Shown: piece by piece, positions 51,217-54,806 of the stretch
Position numbering within the stretch: the stretch's first letter is position 1
Layout: each line of letters opens with the position of its first letter
Assembly (NCBI GenBank): GCA_947628135.1
Contig: CANQYT010000013.1
Location: forward strand, 1-54,806
DNA: 54,806 nucleotides
Source of the DNA: an uncultured Clostridia bacterium
GTDB taxonomy: Bacteria; Bacillota; Clostridia; Christensenellales; CAG-314
Reading direction: 5' to 3'
Translations under genes and position numbers: made by a program
The notes under the pieces: model-generated
What the model was told of the DNA's origin: nothing
Databases searched by the model: none
Seen by the model: only the letters and a program-made list of their open reading frames with translations

Positions 51217-52169
51217 ATTGTTTCTCCTCTGTGTAAGGCTTTGATGTCCTCGACCATTTTCATCGCGGTTTCGACATCGGGCACGGTCGCTCCGCTGGCT
51301 TTGGCGTGTCCGCCGCCGCCGTATTTTACGGCTATGGGGTTGATATTGTACTTTTTCGAACGCAGTTCGCACAGTATGCCCTGCTCCGTCTCGGTGAAGT
51401 TTACCCAACTGTCCACGCCGCGTATATCCGCCATTGTACCCACCATTCCGCGGGATATGCCGAAGCTGTCCGTGTCGTATTCCGCTGTGATGCGTTTGAG
51501 TTCCTCTTTCGGGGTGAGTATGTAAGCCACTCCGTCCCCCGCAAAGTTTATTTTGAGTACGTACTGCGCGCGCAATTTCACGTTTTTGTAATCGTCGGCG
51601 TATAGTTCGCAGTATATTTCGTTGGGGTCGAAGTTCTGCTCCGTAAGCGCGGCGGCAAGGCGGAATGTGCGGCTGTTGGCGGAGTCGTAGCGGAAACGTC
51701 CGCTGTCCGTTACCATTCCCGTAAAGAGCGATTTCGCCGCAAGGCGGTTGAGGCGCAGTCCCGTATCCAATGCAAATTGCGTAAGCAAGCCGCAGCAACT
51801 TTCAAAAGTGCTGTCTATCACGTCTACGTCGCATATATCTTCGCAGTAGATGTGGTGATCGAACCTGAGAGTTGCCTCCGCGGTGACGTAGCGGCTGTCG
51901 CTTATCATAAATTTCGCCGAAGTGTCCAGTACTATCGCAAGCGCGCCTTTGTAGGTTTCGTCGGGTATTTCGTCCGGCTGCCACCCTTCCATAAATGCGT
52001 ATCTGCGCGTGCGGTCGCCCACGATGTACACTTTCTTTTGCGGAAAGTTTTCGTTTATGAGAGTTTTCAAGCCGATTTGGCTGCCCAGCGCGTCGCCGTC
52101 GGGATTGCTGTGACGGTGAATTATCACCGTGTCGTATCGTTGTATCAATTTCAACGCTTTGTCAAACAT
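51213..52169 (-). CDS. nrnA: DHH/DHHA1 phosphoesterase (NrnA-like), first paralogue
   Basis: A 318-residue protein with GCGAGG before the ATG. Motifs: H-S-N-P-D-G-D-A-L-G-S, V-L-D-T-S, the DHH triad in LRFDHHIYCED, T-D-S-G-R-F-R-Y and a DHHA1 domain with GGGGHAKASGA. This is the canonical layout of the NrnA/Orn-like oligoribonuclease and pAp phosphatase, cytoplasmic and Mn2+-dependent. It is the first gene of the coupled series DHH-DHH-surE. The gene symbol reflects family likeness; which paralogue carries out which reaction is not known. Confidence 0.88.
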   Translation of the reverse strand: MFDKALKLIQRYDTVIIHRHSNPDGDALGSQIGLKTLINENFPQKKVYIVGDRTRRYAFMEGWQPDEIPDETYKGALAIVLDTSAKFMISDSRYVTAEATLRFDHHIYCEDICDVDVIDSTFESCCGLLTQFALDTGLRLNRLAAKSLFTGMVTDSGRFRYDSANSRTFRLAAALTEQNFDPNEIYCELYADDYKNVKLRAQYVLKINFAGDGVAYILTPKEELKRITAEYDTDSFGISRGMVGTMADIRGVDSWVNFTETEQGILCELRSKKYNINPIAVKYGGGGHAKASGATVPDVETAMKMVEDIKALHRGETI

Positions 52170-52214
52170 CTGATCCTCGCAATGTCTTTGTTTCGGACAA
52201 ATATCCGATATATA

Positions 52215-52243
52215 ATTTTATCATATTTTATTCTTTTCGTCAA
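52215..52243 (-). promoter_or_regulatory. Promoter for the DHH-DHH-surE operon
   Basis: Minus-strand TTGACG (52238-52243), a 17-nt spacer and TAAAAT (52215-52220), about 45 nt upstream of the start codon. Confidence 0.75.
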
Positions 52244-52365
52244 CACCGATGCCGACGTGAGTTGTTTCAGCCTGCTGCCGCGTGGAAATTTTTGCTCGAT
52301 TTGAGTCGAATAGAATGTTCGCCACCATCGCAAACAAGTATTTTGCGCGATTTACGCTCAAACAA

Positions 52366-52394
52366 TTGAAAATTTTGCCGTCGTGTGGTACAAT
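52366..52394 (+). promoter_or_regulatory. Promoter of the manganese efflux operon
   Basis: TTGAAA (52366-52371), a 17-nt spacer and TACAAT (52389-52394), with a predicted start about 52401 just before the riboswitch. Confidence 0.8.
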
Positions 52395-52403
52395 TACAAT
52401 ACT

Positions 52404-52524
52404 CACAGGGGAGTAGTTCGCTTGAAACACAGTTGTCGCATCCACATACCGAACAGATTCTGTTCGGGTGCGGCATTGAAGAACGAGACTTGCGCAGGCT
52501 TTTTGCCGCGAAGTCTCTTTTTTT
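52404..52524 (+). promoter_or_regulatory. yybP-ykoY (Mn2+-sensing) riboswitch with terminator platform
   Basis: The two conserved halves of this class are visible: AGGGGAGTAG at 52407-52416 and GAACGAGACTT at 52481-52491, joined by helices including CCGAACAG/CTGTTCGG (52449-52468). The 3' side contains a terminator stem: GAGACTT-g-CGC-a-GGC (52485-52499) pairs with GCC-GCG-AAGTCTC (52505-52517), followed by T7. GAGACTT belongs to both the aptamer and the terminator, so Mn2+ binding should hold it in the aptamer and let transcription continue, the known ON-switch logic. The genes downstream (a CaCA antiporter and mntP) are classic members of the regulon. Confidence 0.92.
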
Positions 52525-52549
52525 ACAAAGGAATACGGGAGAAACACCG

Positions 52550-53629
52550 ATGTTGGTAGACCTTTTCAACAATTGGATAAAGGATTTGCATTTGGGCGTC
52601 AAGATCGCTTTGTTTGTGGTGGGCTTGGCGATAGGCGTGGTTTGCCTCGTAAAGTTTTGCGATTGGTTTGTGGACGGCGCAAGCGTCATCGCCGCAAAAC
52701 TCAAAGTTTCGCCGCTTGTTATAGGTCTCACCGTGGTTGCGATGGGCACGTCCTTGCCGGAATTGGCAGTGTCCGTATCCGATTCGGTGTCCGCGTTGAG
52801 TAGCGGCGGCAACGCCAACGTCGCCATAGAAAACGTGATAGGCTCAAACATCTGCAACATATTGTTGGTGTTGGGATTTTCGGTAATTTTCACCCCCATT
52901 GCCGTAAAACGCAGTGTAAACCGCCGTGAAATGCCCATTTTGCTGGGGGTCACCGCGGTAAGCGTACTGTTCATCTGTTTGTTCGGATTGGAAAGTTCGG
53001 CAAGTACGGACGACGTTGCCGTCACCCGTTGGGAAGGGATAGTGCTGACTGTGGGCATAGTCGCCTACATCACGTATTTGGTACTGACGGCAAAGCGCGA
53101 CCCCGCGCAATCGGAACAGGCGGAGGGCGAAGTGAAGAATATGCCGTGGTGGAAAGCCATCCTGTTTGTCGACGTTGGCGCAGCGGGCATAATTTGGGGC
53201 GGACAGTTGGTTGTGTTCGGCGCAAAAGGTCTGGCATTGCAAGGCGCAACGGCTTTGAACGTGGACGCGGATATGGCGGAAGCGCTTGTGGGCGCAACGG
53301 TCGTGGCGGTGGGTACGTCCTTGCCGGAACTCGTAACGAGCGTCGTCGCCGCAAAGAAAGGGCAAAACGAACTCGCCCTCGGCAACGTGATTGGCAGCAA
53401 CATTTTCAATCTGTTGTTTGTGTTGGGTATTTCCGCAACGGTCAATCCGCTGACGACGGGCAGCCACGTGTTTGCGGACGCCTTTATTATGCTTGCCGCT
53501 ACGGCGTTGCTTTTTGTGTTTGCGTCGAGGGGCAAACTCGGCCGCGGTCACGGCGCGGCGCTTCTTTGCTGCTACGCGGTGTACTTAGCGTATATGATCT
53601 TGCGTACTCTATACGGGTGGAGTTTTTGA
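52550..53629 (+). CDS. CaCA-family cation antiporter, Mn2+-riboswitch controlled
   Basis: A 359-residue inner-membrane protein with about 10 helices. The ATG at 52550 has GGGAG 8 nt upstream. Both alpha repeats of the CaCA (Na+/Ca2+ exchanger, YrbG-like) family are present: GLTVVAMGTSLPELAVS (about 59-75) with NVIGSNICNILLVLG, and GATVVAVGTSLPELVTS (about 244-260) with NVIGSNIFNLLFVLG. The acidic Glu of each LPE motif is intact. A hydrophilic loop between the halves contains about 20 charged residues. Its place behind a Mn2+ riboswitch and before mntP argues that it exports Mn2+, alone or with Ca2+ (inference); the family alone would suggest Ca2+/H+ or Na+ exchange. Confidence 0.9.
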   Translation: MLVDLFNNWIKDLHLGVKIALFVVGLAIGVVCLVKFCDWFVDGASVIAAKLKVSPLVIGLTVVAMGTSLPELAVSVSDSVSALSSGGNANVAIENVIGSNICNILLVLGFSVIFTPIAVKRSVNRREMPILLGVTAVSVLFICLFGLESSASTDDVAVTRWEGIVLTVGIVAYITYLVLTAKRDPAQSEQAEGEVKNMPWWKAILFVDVGAAGIIWGGQLVVFGAKGLALQGATALNVDADMAEALVGATVVAVGTSLPELVTSVVAAKKGQNELALGNVIGSNIFNLLFVLGISATVNPLTTGSHVFADAFIMLAATALLFVFASRGKLGRGHGAALLCCYAVYLAYMILRTLYGWSF

Positions 53630-53633
53630 CGGA

Positions 53634-54224
53634 ATGTGGGAATTGATTTTGGTAAGCCTCGGATTGGGCGTTGGTCTTGCAATGGACGCTTGCGCCGTGT
53701 CTATGAGCAACGGAATGAACGAACCGCAGATGAAAACGGGCAAAACGTTGCTTGTAGCGGGTACTTTCGGACTGTTTCAGGGCGTGATGCCGATGATAGG
53801 TTGGCTGTGCGTCACGTTGATAGTGGAGCAGTTTTCCATCTTTGAACCGTGGATTCCCTACGTGGCGCTGACGCTGTTGGTGATCATCGGCGGAAAAATG
53901 ATTTTCGACGGCGCAAAAAAGAAAACCGACGGCGACGGCACTGCAAAAAAACTCACTTTTGCCGCGCTACTGCTGCAAGCGGTGGCTACCTCTGTGGACG
54001 CGCTTTCTACGGGTTTCGGATTGGCGGACGTGGCGGGATCTGTTTGGTGGAAAGCGCTGATAGCCGCAAGTATAATCGCCGTTATGACGTTTGGTATAAG
54101 CATCGGCGGGGTGTACCTCGGCAAACGTTTCGGCGTGCGGTTGGGCAACAACGCGCAGATCGTCGGCGGGTGCATTTTGATTGCGATAGGCATTGAAATT
54201 TTCGTGACGGGCGTAATTTTGTGA
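53634..54224 (+). CDS. mntP: Manganese efflux pump MntP
   Basis: A 196-residue membrane protein with six helices in two related halves. Conserved Asp18 (AMDACAVSM) and Asp122 (TSVDALSTGFG) match the paired membrane Asp that MntP needs to export Mn2+. It starts 4 nt after the antiporter stop, and a GGAG in the end of that gene is the nearest ribosome site, so translation is probably coupled. Both genes are behind the Mn2+ riboswitch and would relieve manganese excess. Length and hydropathy are typical of the family. Confidence 0.95.
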   Translation: MWELILVSLGLGVGLAMDACAVSMSNGMNEPQMKTGKTLLVAGTFGLFQGVMPMIGWLCVTLIVEQFSIFEPWIPYVALTLLVIIGGKMIFDGAKKKTDGDGTAKKLTFAALLLQAVATSVDALSTGFGLADVAGSVWWKALIAASIIAVMTFGISIGGVYLGKRFGVRLGNNAQIVGGCILIAIGIEIFVTGVIL

Positions 54225-54254
54225 CGGCGTAAGCAAACAAACGGGCGCACTCAC

Positions 54255-54283
54255 TTGACATTTGCGGCAAAGTGGTGTAACAT
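54255..54283 (+). promoter_or_regulatory. Promoter upstream of the tRNA-like repeats and tRNA-Ser
   Basis: TTGACA (54255-54260), a 17-nt spacer and TAACAT (54278-54283). The nearest gene downstream is tRNA-Ser, more than 300 bp away, so the transcript would include both repeat units. Confidence 0.65.
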
Positions 54284-54312
54284 AGTTTGCGTAGCCCGCA
54301 AGCGACGCGGTC

Positions 54313-54389
54313 AAGCCGAGGAGCGCAGCGACGAACGCCGCGCAGGACTGCGTCCGAGCATAACGGCACGCACGTGCGGGCATACGAAG
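54313..54389 (+). repeat. 77-bp structured repeat, copy 1
   Basis: It begins AAGCCGAGGAGCGCAGCG and ends GGGCATACGAAG. Copy 2, 170 bp later, differs at two positions. An outer stem GCCCGCA (54294-54300) / TGCGGGC (54375-54381) encloses the unit, and GGAC-TGC-GTCC forms a hairpin inside. Confidence 0.9.
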
Positions 54390-54422
54390 TAGCAAACAAA
54401 TCAAACAATTAAATATCTAACG

Positions 54423-54559
54423 TGGAAGAGTATTTCGTCCGAAGGGACGAAGGTTGCGCAAAGCGCAACGAGCGAAGTGGTTAAGCCGAGGAGCGCAGCG
54501 ACGAACGCCGCGCAGGACTACGTCCGAGCATAACGGCCCGCACGTGCGGGCATACGAAG
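54423..54559 (+). repeat. 77-bp structured repeat, copy 2, preceded by tRNA-Ser-like bases
   Basis: The repeat proper is 54483-54559. It is preceded from 54423 by GGAAGAGTAT, identical to the first ten bases of the tRNA-Ser at 54596, then two small hairpins (TTCGTCC/GGACGAA and GTTGCGC/GCGCAAC), then GCGAAGTGGTT, also matching tRNA-Ser. The repeat contains AACGGCCCGCAC, again as in the tRNA, and ends in the 16-bp palindrome GCCCGCACGTGCGGGC. Confidence 0.8.
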
Positions 54560-54595
54560 AAATTGCTTAAATAAAACAACAAAACGAATAATTTT

Positions 54596-54688
54596 GGAAG
54601 AGTATCGAAGTGGTTGTAACGGCCCGCACTCGAAATGCGGTTGCCACCCATCGGTGGCACATGGGTTCGAATCCCATCTCTTCCGCCA
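54596..54688 (+). tRNA. tRNA-Ser (anticodon CGA)
   Basis: Acceptor GGAAGAG / CTCTTCC, anticodon stem CCGCA/TGCGG around loop CTCGAAA (anticodon CGA, reads UCG), a long variable arm GCCACC-CATC-GGTGGC as expected for class II tRNA-Ser, T-arm ATGGG-TTCGAAT-CCCAT and an encoded GCCA end. Confidence 0.95.
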
Positions 54689-54719
54689 ATGACGGCAACT
54701 GCGCTTGTAGTTGCAACGG

Positions 54720-54749
54720 AAAGGAAGCACGGTTAGGTGCTTCCTTTTC
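54720..54749 (+). terminator. Terminator after tRNA-Ser
   Basis: Stem AAAGGAAGCAC (54720-54730) / GTGCTTCCTTT (54737-54747) with a 6-nt loop and a short T run. Confidence 0.8.
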
Positions 54750-54806
54750 CATTGCTGCCTTGTGCTTGTTGCCTTTTCGTTTCAAAGACGGGATTACGAA
54801 ATAATG

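Noticed and set aside
54294..54389. A second, intact tRNA in repeat copy 1
   Set aside because: Although there is an outer stem and a tRNA-like segment, no T-arm (GGTTCRA) or proper anticodon loop can be drawn.
54567..54785. Minus-strand frame reading MGFEPMCHRW across tRNA-Ser
   Set aside because: It is the familiar false protein produced by the complement of a tRNA gene.

Overview
The window reads as chromosomal DNA from a Gram-positive Clostridia-type bacterium (Bacillota), probably an uncultured gut or rumen lineage. The reasons are strong AGGAGG-type ribosome sites, housekeeping promoters of TTGACA-17-TATAAT type, nine lipoproteins with LAAC-type lipoboxes, an AmaP-like membrane protein, InlB/BspA-type surface repeats and a yybP-ykoY (Mn2+) riboswitch. 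The lineage is an inference from gene families; no rRNA or other marker gene is present.

Layout. 1-3728 (-): the N-terminal 1242 codons of a large RHS/YD-repeat protein that runs off the left edge. 4.0-5.0 kb: two small phage-like genes (a putative HTH protein and a holin-like membrane protein), followed by about 0.7 kb without genes. 5.7-9.4 kb: housekeeping and metabolic genes (dut, a GH2 glycosidase coupled to tadA, an AmaP-like gene). 9.5-36.5 kb: a 27 kb surface and nutrient block. It holds two InlB-repeat/leucine-rich-repeat lipoproteins, the first behind a structured leader. A promoter at 17330 then starts a tightly packed unit: a 2400-residue LRR-bearing subtilisin-like protease, an LRR lipoprotein, a small InlB-type lipoprotein, a complete oligopeptide ABC importer (oppA-B-C-D-F order) and a small membrane protein, closed by a terminator at 36502. 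The gene order suggests surface protein capture and cleavage feeding directly into peptide uptake.

36.7-39.9 kb: a membrane protein and four XRE-type regulators, all on the minus strand. In three of the four regulator intergenic regions a near-consensus promoter points the other way (plus strand), with palindromic operator-like sequence in its spacer or flanking it. The last of these promoters (39321) drives a 0.5 kb region that has no convincing gene but several strong hairpins and ends at an intrinsic terminator (39872). It is the best candidate here for an undescribed structured RNA. 39.9-49.5 kb: secreted proteins built from OB-fold-like and Ig-like modules, a Cys/His-rich lipoprotein with a near-identical 489-bp tandem duplication, a 5'-truncated tyrosine recombinase next to tRNA-Pro, a 5'-nucleotidase lipoprotein and an OB-fold lipoprotein.

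49.5-52.2 kb (-): two paralogous DHH/DHHA1 (NrnA-like) phosphoesterases and surE, all with 4-nt start/stop overlaps. 52.4-54.2 kb (+): a manganese riboswitch with a clear terminator platform controlling a CaCA-type cation antiporter and mntP, a Mn2+ efflux operon. 54.2-54.8 kb: a promoter, two copies of a 77-bp structured repeat containing pieces similar to tRNA-Ser, and an intact tRNA-Ser(CGA).
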